Positions 1 through 8,628 of a DNA stretch of 64,000 nt are shown here, piece after piece. Origin of the DNA: Gordonia bronchialis DSM 43247 (GTDB lineage: Bacteria > Actinomycetota > Actinomycetes > Mycobacteriales > Mycobacteriaceae); assembly GCF_000024785.1 (NCBI RefSeq), contig NC_013441.1, forward strand, positions 4,898,001 to 4,962,000, in the 5' to 3' direction. The position numbers and the translations under genes were made by a program. The notes under the pieces were generated by a model. The model worked only from the letters and a program-made list of their open reading frames with translations, did no database searches and had not been told where the DNA came from. Numbering within the stretch: position 1 is the first letter of the stretch; the number at the start of each line of letters is the position of its first letter.

Positions 1-1239
1 CGCTGGCGTTTGTCGCGACGGCATTCATCGCCAAACGATCCAAGCCTCATTTCATGTCGCAGTGGGCGTCGACGGGTGCGCTCAACGCGCAGGTGGAAGA
101 GGCGTTCACCGGCCACGAACTGGTCAAGGCCTTCGGACGCCAGGCCGAGATCGAGGCGACCTTCGACGAGCGCAACGAGAAGCTCTACCAATCGAGTTGG
201 CGTGCCCAGTTCATCTCCGGCGCCATCATGCCGACCATCATGTTCCTCGGGAATCTGAATTACGTGGCCGTCGCGGTGGTCGGCGGGCTGCGGGTGGCGT
301 CGGGGTCACTGAGTCTTGGTGAGGTACAGGCGTTCATCCAGTACTCCCGGCAGTTCACCCAGCCGCTCACCCAGATCGGTTCGATGATCAACCTGATGCA
401 GAGTGGCGTCGCATCGGCCGAGCGGATCTTCGACATCCTCGACGCCCCGGAACAATCCCCCGACGACCCCAAACCGCTGACCCCGCAAGATGATCACGGG
501 CTCATCGAGTTCGACGACGTCAGTTTCCGCTACGTCGACGACAAACCACTCATCGACAACCTGAGCCTGGTGGCGCGGCCCGGCCACATGGTGGCCATCG
601 TCGGGCCGACGGGCGCCGGCAAGACCACCCTGGTGAATCTGCTCATGCGGTTCTACGACGTCGATTCCGGCGTCATCCGGGTCGACGGCATCGACTCGCG
701 CCGCATGACCCGTGACGACCTGCGGGAACGCACCGGCATGGTGCTGCAGGACTCGTGGCTCTTCGGCGGCACCATCTACGACAACATCGCCTACGGCGAT
801 CCCACCGCTTCACGCGAGGAGGTTATCGAGGCCGCGCAGTTGAGCCACGTCGATCACTTCGTCCGGACGCTGCCCGACGGCTACGACACCATCCTCGACG
901 ACGAGGGTGGCGGTGTGAGTGCCGGTGAGCGACAGCTCATCACGATCGCGCGCGCGTTCCTGGCCAAGCCGACGATCCTCATCCTCGACGAGGCCACCAG
1001 CTCGGTGGACACCCGCACCGAGCTGCTCATCCAGCAGGCGATGGCCAACCTGCGCACCGACCGCACGAGTTTCGTGATCGCACATCGGCTTTCGACGATC
1101 CGCGACGCCGACGTCATCGTGGTGATGGAGGACGGGCACATCGTCGAGCAGGGCAACCACGACGAGCTGCTCGCCGCCGGTGGTGCGTATTGCCGGCTGT
1201 ACCAGAGCCAGTTCGCCCGGGGCGCTGGAAGACGGTTAG
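1..1239 (+). CDS. ABC exporter half-transporter, 3' part (5' end outside window), apparent frameshift at its end
   Basis: This is the C-terminal part of an exporter with fused membrane and ATPase domains; the frame is already open at base 3. The last membrane-domain segments (roughly nt 50-420) precede an ATPase domain with Walker A GPTGAGKTT (nt 603-629), signature VSAGERQ, Walker B ILILDEATSS and the H-loop IAHRLST. The signature departs from LSGGQ, as is common in one half of heterodimeric exporters, so an upstream partner outside the window is likely (inference). In the main frame no stop occurs until nt 1757, deep inside the opposite-strand gene. Moving one base forward near the G-run at 1219-1222 gives an ending of ALEDG and a TAG at 1237-1239. 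That stop overlaps the TAA of the convergent neighbour, which is a natural arrangement. I read this as a one-base indel or sequencing error. The substrate is unknown. Confidence 0.85.
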
Positions 1240-1796
1240 CTTCCGAAGGAGCCGTTGCCGTCGCCTGCGATGACAGCGGTCGCGACGCCGTAGAGGTCGC
1301 GGCTGCCGTTGCACACGGTCAGCACCGCGTAGAAGCCGCGGGGCAGGTCGGTGAACGTGTGGGTGGCCGTACCCTCGCGGTCGGCTACGCGAATCGGGTC
1401 CAACCGGGTGATCAGGTTGTTGGCGATCACCTTCTCGAGGAGTGTGGCGATGTCGGGATCCGCACCGCGGAGTACCGCGAGGATGTCCGGCCCGAGCACA
1501 GGGAGCGCGCGCAGGACGTCCACCACCGCCGTCGCGCAGGAGCCCGGCAGCACCACCACCCGCGGTACCCCGGTCGCCCGATACGTGATGTCGTTGCCCT
1601 CGACCGTGACCTGGTACCCGATGCCCTCGCTGCGCTCGAAGCTCAGGAGGTCGGCGCTGCCGCTACTACCGACGACCGGATGTCGTTGGGGTGCGGCCTG
1701 CGCCACTGCTGGCACAGCGGTCACGATGAGGAGCAGTCCACCGAGGACCACCAGTAGGCGCATGGGTGAAATATGAACGAACACAGTGCGATTCAT
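1236..1796 (-). CDS. Secreted protein of unknown function, 186 aa
   Basis: A Sec-type signal peptide is visible: a short N-terminal segment, then a hydrophobic stretch (MRLLVVLGGLLLIVTAVPA) and an AQA-AP cleavage site near residue 35. The mature part of about 150 residues has two Cys (SCATAV and VCNGSR), which may form a disulfide after export. I recognise no enzymatic motif. An AGGA-like ribosome site sits six bases before the ATG at 1796; an internal ATG at 1763 lacks one. The gene converges on the ABC exporter, and their stops overlap. A small secreted actinobacterial protein is the safest description. Confidence 0.7.
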   Translation of the reverse strand: MNRTVFVHISPMRLLVVLGGLLLIVTAVPAVAQAAPQRHPVVGSSGSADLLSFERSEGIGYQVTVEGNDITYRATGVPRVVVLPGSCATAVVDVLRALPVLGPDILAVLRGADPDIATLLEKVIANNLITRLDPIRVADREGTATHTFTDLPRGFYAVLTVCNGSRDLYGVATAVIAGDGNGSFGS

Positions 1797-1966
1797 CGCA
1801 GTTCCTGTTCGGTTGAGGACCCCCGCGTCCTCACGCTAGCCCAGCGACCCACACGGTCGCGCCGGATTTGCGAAGACAAAACGTCGCCGAACTCTGTACT
1901 CCGGAGAACCAGCGTGCGGACTATCCGCGCGGCACCACTGAGGCGTACAGATTCGGACGAAGCTGT

Positions 1967-2647
1967 TCAGTTCCCCTGGCCGCGTTCCAGCGCCGCGGCG
2001 ATCCGGCTCTCCAACTGTCCGGCGGCCGCTTGCGGGACGTCGATGAGTCCGTCGAGTTCGGCGCGCGCCTTGCGGTAGGCGGCCTGCCGTTCGGCCGGGG
2101 TGGCGGCGGAGTCGGCGGCGATCGCGACAAGCTTGCGAGCGCGGTCGAGGGCGTCGCGCTCGACCGGGGAGAACCCGGACTGTTTCCGACGCCGCGCCTC
2201 CCGCTCGGCCGCCTCGAACGCCGCCGCGTACTCGCCCACCGCGTCGCGGTACTCGGCGAACTCCGCGGGCTCCATCTGCTGCTTGGCCGAAGCCGGCCGC
2301 AGGCCGTCGGCGCGCACCTTGGCGCGGTGGAAGGCCAGCGTGAGCGGTTCACGCATGTCGGTGATCAGCGGGTATTCGATCAGTGTGGCGAGGTCGAGTT
2401 CGTAGCCGAACCAGCGCTCATTGAGCTCGTCGTGACGTTTGAGTGTCTTACCGATCTGTTCGGCCGACGCCTGCGCGAGCCGAAGCCGCTCGTTCTGTGC
2501 GTTCGCCTTGATGCGGGCGAGCTCGATCTTGTCGCGACGACGCTTCTCGTTGTACCGCGCGATGTGCCCGGCCCAGCCCCCGACGACACCGCCGATCGGG
2601 AAGATCAGCCACCAGTAGTCACCTGCGAACCGGAACAGTTCGTCCAC
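1967..2647 (-). CDS. Membrane-anchored coiled-coil protein, 226 aa
   Basis: One N-terminal hydrophobic segment (YWWLIFPIGGVVGGWAG, about residues 11-27) is followed by a long, highly charged, Glu/Arg/Ala-rich region that looks helical (for example EKRRRDKIELARIKANAQNE). The likely topology is a membrane anchor with a cytoplasmic coiled coil. No catalytic motif is visible. Residues 60-120 are less charged and may fold as a small globular segment. The gene stands alone, head to head with the YdeI-like gene at 2695, with only 47 bases between the two starts. The function is unknown. Confidence 0.75.
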   Translation of the reverse strand: MDELFRFAGDYWWLIFPIGGVVGGWAGHIARYNEKRRRDKIELARIKANAQNERLRLAQASAEQIGKTLKRHDELNERWFGYELDLATLIEYPLITDMREPLTLAFHRAKVRADGLRPASAKQQMEPAEFAEYRDAVGEYAAAFEAAEREARRRKQSGFSPVERDALDRARKLVAIAADSAATPAERQAAYRKARAELDGLIDVPQAAAGQLESRIAAALERGQGN

Positions 2648-2694
2648 GGTTCAACTGTACCGAGACCACCCGCCGGCCCGGCTACGCTCAGACG

Positions 2695-3267
2695 ATGGTC
2701 GACCCCGACGCTCCGCACTTGTCCGTCGACTCCATCGACGAGTGGCGAGAGTGGCTGCGCGACAACCACGAGTCGTCGTCGGGGGTGTGGCTTGTGTTCT
2801 GGCGCAAGGAGTCCGGGAAGACTCCCATCGATTACGACGGAACGGTCCGCGAGGCCCTGTGCTGGGGCTGGATCGACGGTCACACCCGCACCATCGACGA
2901 CCATCGTCGCGGCATGTGGTTCACCCGGCGCGGCCGCAACAGCGCGTGGGCGACCTCCAACAAGAAGCGTGTCGTCGACCTCGTCGAATCCGGCCGGATG
3001 CAGCCGCCCGGACAGCCCGTCATCGACGACGCCAAGGCCCGCGGGCTGTGGACGCTGCTCGACGACGCGGAGTCGCTGATCGAGTCACCCGAACTCGCCG
3101 CCGCGCTCGACGCCAACCCGACCGCCCGCGCCAACTGGGACGCCTTCCCACCGAGCGCCCGCAAGCTCGGACTCACTCAGCTGGCCTTCGCCAAGAAGGC
3201 CGAGACCAAGACCCGCCGGATCGCCGACCTCGTGGCACGCGCCGAACACAATGAGCGCCCCCGTTGA
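2695..3267 (+). CDS. YdeI/OmpD-associated family protein, 190 aa
   Basis: The N-terminal half matches the YdeI family pattern: a SIDEWREWLRDNH opening, GVWLVFWRKESGK, then EALCWGWIDG and a segment ending FTRRGRNSAWATSNKKRV. The C-terminal helical part contains AANWDAFPPSARK-like residues (ANWDAFPPSARKLGL) and ends IADLVARAEHNERPR. Family members have been linked loosely to peptide or bacteriocin resistance, but the biochemical role is not settled. The length is normal for the family. Transcription diverges from the coiled-coil gene. The stop codon lies inside a short repeat (3263-3294) that recurs after cinA. Confidence 0.85.
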   Translation: MVDPDAPHLSVDSIDEWREWLRDNHESSSGVWLVFWRKESGKTPIDYDGTVREALCWGWIDGHTRTIDDHRRGMWFTRRGRNSAWATSNKKRVVDLVESGRMQPPGQPVIDDAKARGLWTLLDDAESLIESPELAAALDANPTARANWDAFPPSARKLGLTQLAFAKKAETKTRRIADLVARAEHNERPR

Positions 3268-3294
3268 TCGTGCTACCGAACACGTTCATCGTGC
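3263..3294 (+). repeat. Short 3'-end repeat, copy 1 (second copy at 62990-63021)
   Basis: The element is GTTGATCGTGC, seven variable bases, then CACGTTCATCGTGC. An element of the same length and arrangement lies at 62990-63021, and 26 of 32 positions agree. Here it overlaps the TGA stop of the YdeI-like gene; the other copy starts 12 bases after the cinA stop, in the same orientation. I see no function directly. A transcript-end or dispersed-repeat role is inferred. Confidence 0.6.
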
Positions 3295-3387
3295 GAGGCA
3301 CGCATCCGATCCTGCCGCACCACGCCACGCGCCCGGCGGATTCCATCCACAGGGGACGGGTACCGCCCGGTCCCGATCGTGGCCGGG

Positions 3388-4179
3388 TTACAGATCCGGT
3401 ATCGGCAGATCCAGATTGGGTGCGATGAGCCCGCCGTCGACCTCCAGGATCTTGCCCGTCACATAGCTGCCGGCAGGCGAGGCGAGGTAGAGCGCTGCCG
3501 CGGCGATGTCCTCGGGGTCACCGAGGCGATGGAGCGGAGTCGCGCCCTCCACCGTCGAGCGCATCTCGTCGTTGGCGGCGACCACCTCCAGCGACGACGT
3601 CAGGATGGAACCCGGCGCGATGCCGTTGACGCGGATGCGGGGGTTGAGGTCCATCGAGGCCAGGCGCGTGTAGTGGGCGAGCGCGGCTTTGGCGGTGCCA
3701 TACGCTACGAATGCGCGGCCGGGCAGGCGGCCCATCGTCGAGGTGATGTTGATGATCGACCCGCCGTCGGCGGTGGCCAGCATGTGTTTGACCGACGCCG
3801 TGACCAGCGCGTGCGCGTTGGCGACGTTGAACTCGAAGGCGCCGGTCAGCTGTTCCGGAGACGTGTCGAGGAGAGCGCGAGGCATGGCGCCGCCGACGTT
3901 GTTGACCACGATGTCGAGGCGGCCGAACTCGTCGACGGCCACCTGCGCGAGGTTCGCCGCCGCGTCTGCGTTGCTCAGATCGACCGGGACCACCTTGGCC
4001 CGTCGACCCAGCTCCGCCACCTGACCGGCCACGTTGTCGAGTTCGAACTCACTGCGCGCGGCGATCACCACGTCGGCGCCGGCCTCGGCGAAGGCGAGCG
4101 CGATCGCTGCACCCAGACCGCGCCCGGCGCCGGTGATGATGGCGACCTTGTCGTCGATTCGGAATCTGTCGAGGATCAC
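3388..4179 (-). CDS. Short-chain dehydrogenase/reductase (SDR), 263 aa
   Basis: This is a classical NAD(P)-dependent SDR of normal length. The cofactor loop TGAGRGLG is at residues 16-23, NNVG at 93-96, the catalytic Ser in NITSTMG (S147), and YGTAKAA supplies Tyr160 and Lys164. The C-terminal GKILEVDGG motif is intact. The substrate cannot be read from the sequence; relatives act on steroids, 3-hydroxyacyl-CoAs or alcohols. The gene is monocistronic, and its upstream region carries a strong nested palindrome (4201-4235) containing GAACGTGTTC. That core resembles the KstR operator of the cholesterol regulon, so a sterol-related role is possible but unproven. Confidence 0.88.
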   Translation of the reverse strand: MILDRFRIDDKVAIITGAGRGLGAAIALAFAEAGADVVIAARSEFELDNVAGQVAELGRRAKVVPVDLSNADAAANLAQVAVDEFGRLDIVVNNVGGAMPRALLDTSPEQLTGAFEFNVANAHALVTASVKHMLATADGGSIINITSTMGRLPGRAFVAYGTAKAALAHYTRLASMDLNPRIRVNGIAPGSILTSSLEVVAANDEMRSTVEGATPLHRLGDPEDIAAAALYLASPAGSYVTGKILEVDGGLIAPNLDLPIPDL

Positions 4180-4200
4180 GCACCGAGGATGCCACGTTTT

Positions 4201-4235
4201 GGGTCAAAACGAGAACGTGTTCTAGAAAATGACCC
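4201..4235. promoter_or_regulatory. Nested palindromic operator upstream of the SDR gene
   Basis: An outer inverted repeat, GGGTCA (4201-4206) and TGACCC (4230-4235), encloses an inner palindrome GAACGTGTTC (4213-4222). The 14-base core GAGAACGTGTTCTA (4211-4224) differs at one position from the KstR pattern TNNAACNNGTTNNA. It lies about 32-46 bases before the start at 4179, a normal place for a repressor site. Identification of the regulator is inference. Confidence 0.5.
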
Positions 4236-4278
4236 GTTCGTCGTGCTCCCGACGCCCGGTCAACGCGACAACGATGGG

Positions 4279-5259
4279 TCAGCCCGACTGCCCCGCCACC
4301 CACGCCATGTCCGGAGTGCGATCACCCGCCGGTGTCAGCGCCGACAACCGGTCGAGTTGCTCCGGCGACAACACCACGTCGACGGCCCCGAGGTTCTCCT
4401 CGAGATATGTCCGACGCTTGGTCCCGGGAATCGGGACCACGTCGTCGCCGCGCGCGAGCACCCAGGCCAGGGCGACCTGACCAGCGGTGGCACCCACCTC
4501 GTCGGCGATCGCGCCGATCTCGTCCACCAGCTTCAGATTGGCGTCAAGGTTGTCACCCTGCCACCGCGGCAATGTCTTTCGAAAATCCGCACCGTCGGCG
4601 ACCTTTGCCGCGCCCGTGAGCATGCCGCGTCCAAGCGGGCTGTAGGGCACGATTGTCGCCCCGATCTCACGTGCCGCCGGCACATCCGACGCCTCGACGT
4701 CGCGGCTGAAGATGGACCACTCCGACTGCAGCGCGGCGATGGGGTGCACGGCGGCGGCCCGTCGTAGGGATTCCGCGTTCGCCTCCGACAACCCCAGATG
4801 ACGAACCTTTCCTTCCGTGACCAGCATGCTCATCTCGAGCACGGTCTCCTCGATCGGCCTGGCCGGGTCCACACGGTGCAGGTAGTACAGATCGATGACG
4901 TCGACGCCGAGCCGGCTCAGCGAGGCCTCGACGGCGGAGCGCACGTACTCGGGCGATCCGTTGACCCCGGAGGGGTAGCCGCTGTCCGGGTCGGTGACGA
5001 TGCCGAATTTGGTCGCCAGCACGATGTCGTCGCGACGATCCTTCAGCACGGTCGCGAGCAGACGTTCGTTGGCGCCTCCGCCGTACATGTCCGCGGTGTC
5101 GAGCAGGTTGACGCCCCGGTCCAGAGCCAGGTTCAGCGTCGCCAGCGCCTCGGTCTCGTCGGCCGGACCATAGGCGAAACTCATTCCCATACAACCGAGT
5201 CCGAGGGGAGCGACGTCCATATCGCCGATGCGCCGGGTGTGCGTGAGTGATGCGGTCAT
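4279..5259 (-). CDS. Aldo/keto reductase, 326 aa
   Basis: This is an NADPH-dependent reductase of the aldo/keto reductase TIM-barrel family. The catalytic tetrad is visible: Asp54 and Tyr59 in LLDTADMYGGG, Lys84 in LATKFG and His128 in YYLHRVD. The NADPH-binding end is present (IPGTKRRTYLEENLGA). The length matches the AKR13-like and YajO-like groups that act on aldehydes, ketones or quinones. Its ATG overlaps the last four bases of the upstream merR gene (ATGA), so the two are translationally coupled. The MerR protein is therefore the probable regulator, perhaps in response to electrophiles or redox stress (inference). Confidence 0.92.
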   Translation of the reverse strand: MTASLTHTRRIGDMDVAPLGLGCMGMSFAYGPADETEALATLNLALDRGVNLLDTADMYGGGANERLLATVLKDRRDDIVLATKFGIVTDPDSGYPSGVNGSPEYVRSAVEASLSRLGVDVIDLYYLHRVDPARPIEETVLEMSMLVTEGKVRHLGLSEANAESLRRAAAVHPIAALQSEWSIFSRDVEASDVPAAREIGATIVPYSPLGRGMLTGAAKVADGADFRKTLPRWQGDNLDANLKLVDEIGAIADEVGATAGQVALAWVLARGDDVVPIPGTKRRTYLEENLGAVDVVLSPEQLDRLSALTPAGDRTPDMAWVAGQSG

Positions 5260-5729
5260 GGTTGGGTTCTTCCTCCGTAGGTGGCGATCTTGTATTCCGT
5301 CGCGGCCAGCGACAGAGTGAGTTCGGCGATCTGACGACGGACGGTGTCACGGTGTTCGAGCAGCATCTCGAGCCGTTCGGCAACGGTGCCCTCACCCTGA
5401 TCGACGAGTTCGACGTAGTGCTGCAGATCACGAATGGCCATCCCCGACAGCCTCATTCGGGACAAGAAGACCAGCCGTCGCACCGCGGCGTCGTCGTAGA
5501 CCCGGTTGCCGACCGAATCGCGGGGAACGGTCACCAACCCGATCCGCTCGTAGTACCGCAGGGTGTGCGGCGAGAGGTCGAGCAGTTCCGCCGCCTCGGC
5601 GACACCCAGCGGTTCGGTGACCGCCGGCATGTCGACCAGTCGGTGGATCACCTCCACCGACATCGGGCCGTCGATCTCGCCGAGCGCCTCGAGCGCCCGC
5701 GCCATCAGGTGTTCTGTACTCACGCTCAC
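5256..5729 (-). CDS. MerR-family transcriptional regulator, 157 aa
   Basis: The DNA-binding domain sits unusually far inside: about 40 residues precede the MerR helix-turn-helix (LGVAEAAELLDLSPHTLRYYERIGLV, then RVYDDAAVRRL). A coiled-coil dimer helix follows (TVAERLEMLLEHRDTVRRQIAELTLSL). No Cys pair or obvious ligand pocket is present, so the effector is unknown. The start is GTG at 5729 or the in-frame GTG at 5723; a possible -10 (TAGCGT) ends only one base before the first GTG, which fits leaderless initiation. The downstream aldo/keto reductase is overlapped by four bases. A near-perfect palindrome at 5739-5758 is the likely autoregulatory site. Confidence 0.9.
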   Translation of the reverse strand: MSVSTEHLMARALEALGEIDGPMSVEVIHRLVDMPAVTEPLGVAEAAELLDLSPHTLRYYERIGLVTVPRDSVGNRVYDDAAVRRLVFLSRMRLSGMAIRDLQHYVELVDQGEGTVAERLEMLLEHRDTVRRQIAELTLSLAATEYKIATYGGRTQP

Positions 5730-5738
5730 GACGCTAGG

Positions 5739-5758
5739 CGTTTGAGCGCGCTCTAACG
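5739..5758. promoter_or_regulatory. Probable MerR operator within the end of gntK
   Basis: CGTTTGAGCGCGCTCTAACG matches its own reverse complement at 18 of 20 positions. It lies ten bases before the first merR start codon and overlaps the gntK stop at 5753. MerR proteins bind palindromes between the -35 and -10 boxes of their own promoters, so this is the likely site controlling merR and the aldo/keto reductase (inference). Confidence 0.6.
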
Positions 5759-6244
5759 CAAGACCCGCCTCACCACGTCGTCGACGATTTGCTCGGCCGG
5801 CAGTCCCACGTCGACGACGACGCCCGGCTCGTCGGGTTCGAGCGGTTCGAGCGACGCGAACTGCGAGTCCAGCAGCGACGCCGGCATGAAGTGGCCGGTC
5901 CGCGCAGACTGACGATGCGCGATGACCTCGCGGTCACCGGCGAGATGCACGAAGAAGGTGCTCGGTGCATGTGCTCGAAGCTGGTTCCGGTAGCGGCGAC
6001 GCAGCGCCGAGCAGCTGATGACACCACGGGGATTGCGCGCCAACCAGGCGCCGACGAGATCCAGCCAGGGCATCCGGTCGGTGTCGTCGAGGGGTACCCC
6101 GGCCGCCATCTTGGCCACGTTCGACGCCGGGTGCAGGTCGTCGGCGTCGGCGAAGGGAACACCAAGTCGGACTGCGAGTTCGGTTCCGACAGTGGACTTT
6201 CCGGAACCGGACACGCCCATCACGACGATCGGTCCGATGGTCAT
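5753..6244 (-). CDS. gntK: Gluconokinase
   Basis: This gene phosphorylates D-gluconate to 6-phosphogluconate with ATP, feeding the pentose phosphate pathway. The protein (163 aa) has the P-loop GVSGSGKST at residues 10-18, the family segments FADADDLHPASNVAKMAAGVPL and DRMPWL, then SCSALRRRYR and the SARTGHFMPASLLDSQ segment, all diagnostic of GntK. The length is standard. It is separated by seven bases from the 2-hydroxyacid dehydrogenase that ends at 6252, so co-transcription with that gene and rnhA is likely. No gluconate permease is nearby. Confidence 0.93.
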   Translation of the reverse strand: MTIGPIVVMGVSGSGKSTVGTELAVRLGVPFADADDLHPASNVAKMAAGVPLDDTDRMPWLDLVGAWLARNPRGVISCSALRRRYRNQLRAHAPSTFFVHLAGDREVIAHRQSARTGHFMPASLLDSQFASLEPLEPDEPGVVVDVGLPAEQIVDDVVRRVLR

Positions 6245-6251
6245 GACCGGG

Positions 6252-7175
6252 TCAATAGGCGCGGTCGGGGGTCACCACGGACAGCAATTCCTCACCCGCG
6301 GTGAATCGTCGGATGTTCTCGGCCACCCACGGCGCGAGTTCCCGCGTGAGCCCCGACGACGGATTCGCGACGTGCGGGGTGATGATGACGTTCGGCAACG
6401 ACCACAGCGGGTCGTCGGCGGCGGGCGGCTCGGGATCGGTGACATCGAGTGCGGCACCGGCGATCTCACCGGCGCTCAGGGCGTCGTAGAGCGCCGCCTG
6501 ATCGATCAGCGGGCCGCGCGCCACGTTCACCACCCAGCTGTGTTCGCCCAGTGCGGCAAAGACATCGGCGTCGATGAGGTGATGGGTTTCCGGCGTCGCG
6601 GGCGCGGCGACGACGACGTGATCGGTGTCGGACCACACCGAGGCGAGATCGCTGGTGGGCACCGTCTTCTCGGCGCCGTCAACATCACGGCCGGACCTGT
6701 TCACCGCGATCACGCGGGCGCCACACGCGTGCAGCCGCGGGATCAGCGAGGCACCGATACCACCGGCCCCGATGATGGTGACGGTGGACCCGCGCAGCGT
6801 CCGTACCGCGGGATCGATGGCCTTGTCCCAGTGCCGCAGCACCGCGGTGTTGATCTGTCGCAGACCCGAAAGAAGGAGGGCCAGCGCATGTTCGGCGACG
6901 TTCTCGGCATAGAAGCCCGACGCGTTGGTCCAGATGCGACGATCGTCGATCACCTTCGCGTTGACGAATCCCTCGATGCCGGCGGTCTTGAGCGCCACCC
7001 ACTCGACCGTGTCCGGGAGGTCCGGAAAGCCGTCGGGCCCACCGATCCACACGAGGACGCGAGCATCGTCGAGACCGGTCACCGTGGCCCCGGCCTTCTC
7101 CACCGCCGCCACGATGTGCTCGTCGCGATCGGGCTCCACGGCCACCGTGAGGCCGTTGACGTTCGGAGTATTCAT
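6252..7175 (-). CDS. D-isomer-specific 2-hydroxyacid dehydrogenase, 307 aa
   Basis: This is an NAD(P)-dependent oxidoreductase that reduces 2-keto acids or oxidises D-2-hydroxy acids. The Rossmann motif GAGGIG (residues 136-141) and the catalytic triad Arg220 (VNVARGPL), Glu249 (DPEPP) and His268 (ITPHVA) are all visible. The frame extends further upstream, but the ATG at 7175 overlaps the rnhA stop and starts the recognisable N-terminal domain. The substrate is not determined; relatives include phosphoglycerate, glyoxylate and hydroxypyruvate reductases. The neighbouring gluconokinase suggests sugar-acid metabolism, which is inference only. Confidence 0.9.
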   Translation of the reverse strand: MNTPNVNGLTVAVEPDRDEHIVAAVEKAGATVTGLDDARVLVWIGGPDGFPDLPDTVEWVALKTAGIEGFVNAKVIDDRRIWTNASGFYAENVAEHALALLLSGLRQINTAVLRHWDKAIDPAVRTLRGSTVTIIGAGGIGASLIPRLHACGARVIAVNRSGRDVDGAEKTVPTSDLASVWSDTDHVVVAAPATPETHHLIDADVFAALGEHSWVVNVARGPLIDQAALYDALSAGEIAGAALDVTDPEPPAADDPLWSLPNVIITPHVANPSSGLTRELAPWVAENIRRFTAGEELLSVVTPDRAY

Positions 7176-7654
7176 CAGCCCGCCACCTTTCCACTGTCGG
7201 CGATCTGCCGGGCCGCGGTCGTCGCGAGTTCGTCGGCGATCTCGTTGTACTGATCGCCCGCGTGCCCCTTGACCCACCGCCACTCGACGGTGTGCACCTT
7301 CTCCTCCTCGACGAGGCGACGCCACAGGTCGGCGTTCTTCACCGGCTTCTTGTCTGCGGTTTTCCACCCGTTGCGCTGCCAACCCTTGACCCACTTGGTG
7401 ATTCCGTTACGTACGTAGGTGGAATCGGTGTAGAGGATCACCGTCGACGGTCGGGTGAGCGCAGCCAATCCCTCGATCGCCGCGGTCAGTTCCATCTTGT
7501 TGTTCGTCGAGTTCGGTTCGCCGCCCGAGATGCGTTTCTCGGTTCCCCGGTACCGCAACACAGCACCCCAACCACCCGGTCCCGGATTGCCGAGACAGGC
7601 CCCATCGGTCGAGATCTCGACAACGGGGGCACCTGCGGAGTCAGATTCGGTCAC
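7175..7654 (-). CDS. rnhA: Ribonuclease HI
   Basis: This gene cleaves the RNA strand of RNA-DNA hybrids in the cytoplasm. The 159-aa protein has the full active-site set: Asp17 (STDGAC), Glu55 (NKMELTAA), Asp77 (YTDSTYV) and Asp141 (NEIADELA), plus the loop histidine His131 in VKGHAGD. The basic protrusion [17 protein letters not shown] is present, as in E. coli RNase HI. The length is normal for the stand-alone enzyme. It overlaps the downstream dehydrogenase start by one base. It is divergent from the tam gene, with 53 bases between starts. Confidence 0.96.
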   Translation of the reverse strand: MTESDSAGAPVVEISTDGACLGNPGPGGWGAVLRYRGTEKRISGGEPNSTNNKMELTAAIEGLAALTRPSTVILYTDSTYVRNGITKWVKGWQRNGWKTADKKPVKNADLWRRLVEEEKVHTVEWRWVKGHAGDQYNEIADELATTAARQIADSGKVAG

Positions 7655-7707
7655 GTGTCGACCTTACCGTCGGGCCGACGACGCGCCGACCGACTATCCT
7701 CGACGGT

Positions 7708-8475
7708 ATGCCTGTCTGGGATCCGACGCGCTACCTCCAATTCGCCGATGACCGTGCTCGCCCGTTCCTGGACCTCATCGCGCAGATCCCGACCCGCCCG
7801 GCAACCATCGTCGACCTCGGCTGTGGGCCGGGACATCTCACCAAACATGTCCGTGCCCGCTGGCCAGACGCCGAGATCCTGGGCATCGACTCGTCGGCCG
7901 AGATGATCAACACCGCGATCAGCGAGAACACCGACCATCTCGCCAACTACGACGTCGCCGACATCAGCGTCTGGACACCCACCCGTCCGACCGACCTGTT
8001 CATCTCCAACGCCGCGTTCCAGTGGGTTCCCGATCAGTTCGAGGTCATCGCCGGGCTGCTCGACCACCTCGCCGACGGCGGGACGTTCGCGATCCAGGTG
8101 CCCAACAACTCCGAGTCGGCCACCCATCGCACCCTCGACGAACTCGCCCGCGCCGAGCCCTACCGCGAGCATCTCGCCGACGCCCGCCGCCTGCCGGCGG
8201 TGTCCCCGCACGACTATCTCGACTTCTTCGCCGGCCGCGGTCTGCACGTCAACGCCTGGGAGACCACCTACCTGCACGTCCTGCACGGGCCCGATCCCGT
8301 CTTCGACTGGATCTCCGGCACCGGCGCACGACCGTTCCTCCAGGCCCTCGACGACGACCTTCGTGTCCGTTTCACCGACGACCTGCGCGCTCGGCTGCGC
8401 GAGGAGTTCCCGGCCCGGGAGTTCGGCACGGTGCTGCCGTTCCGGCGGACCTTCGCAGTCGCCACCCGTTCGTGA
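7708..8475 (+). CDS. tam: Trans-aconitate 2-methyltransferase-like SAM methyltransferase, 255 aa
   Basis: This is a class I SAM-dependent methyltransferase. It opens with WDPTRYLQFADDRARPFLDL, typical of Tam, followed by the SAM-binding motif VDLGCGPGHLT (residues 35-45) and GIDSSAEMI. SNAAFQWVPDQF is also characteristic of Tam. Tam methylates trans-aconitate, a toxic by-product of aconitase. The length equals that of characterised Tam proteins. The gene is not in an obvious operon. Confidence 0.9.
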   Translation: MPVWDPTRYLQFADDRARPFLDLIAQIPTRPATIVDLGCGPGHLTKHVRARWPDAEILGIDSSAEMINTAISENTDHLANYDVADISVWTPTRPTDLFISNAAFQWVPDQFEVIAGLLDHLADGGTFAIQVPNNSESATHRTLDELARAEPYREHLADARRLPAVSPHDYLDFFAGRGLHVNAWETTYLHVLHGPDPVFDWISGTGARPFLQALDDDLRVRFTDDLRARLREEFPAREFGTVLPFRRTFAVATRS

Positions 8476-8628
8476 CCTGACGGAGTAGCCTCAGCCCCGC
8501 AGAGCAAAGGTCACGTCCTGCTCGTGAAACGGTCACGCGTCGATGACGAAGTCACCGCGAGCAACGAGGGCGAGTCGCCTCACCTGCAACACTGGCAGCA
8601 ACTGTCACAGCCGTAGGGGGTCTGATCT

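Noticed and set aside
54..1757. Full-length open frame extending the ABC exporter to 567 residues
   Set aside because: The last 170 residues are antisense to a secreted-protein gene and have no ABC-family similarity; a one-base shift gives a normal stop.
1868..3079. Plus-strand open frame over the coiled-coil and YdeI-like genes
   Set aside because: It overlaps two better-supported genes and has no recognisable domain.
3379..4767. Plus-strand open frame opposite the SDR and aldo/keto reductase genes
   Set aside because: Both genes beneath it carry complete catalytic motifs; the frame is a high-GC shadow.
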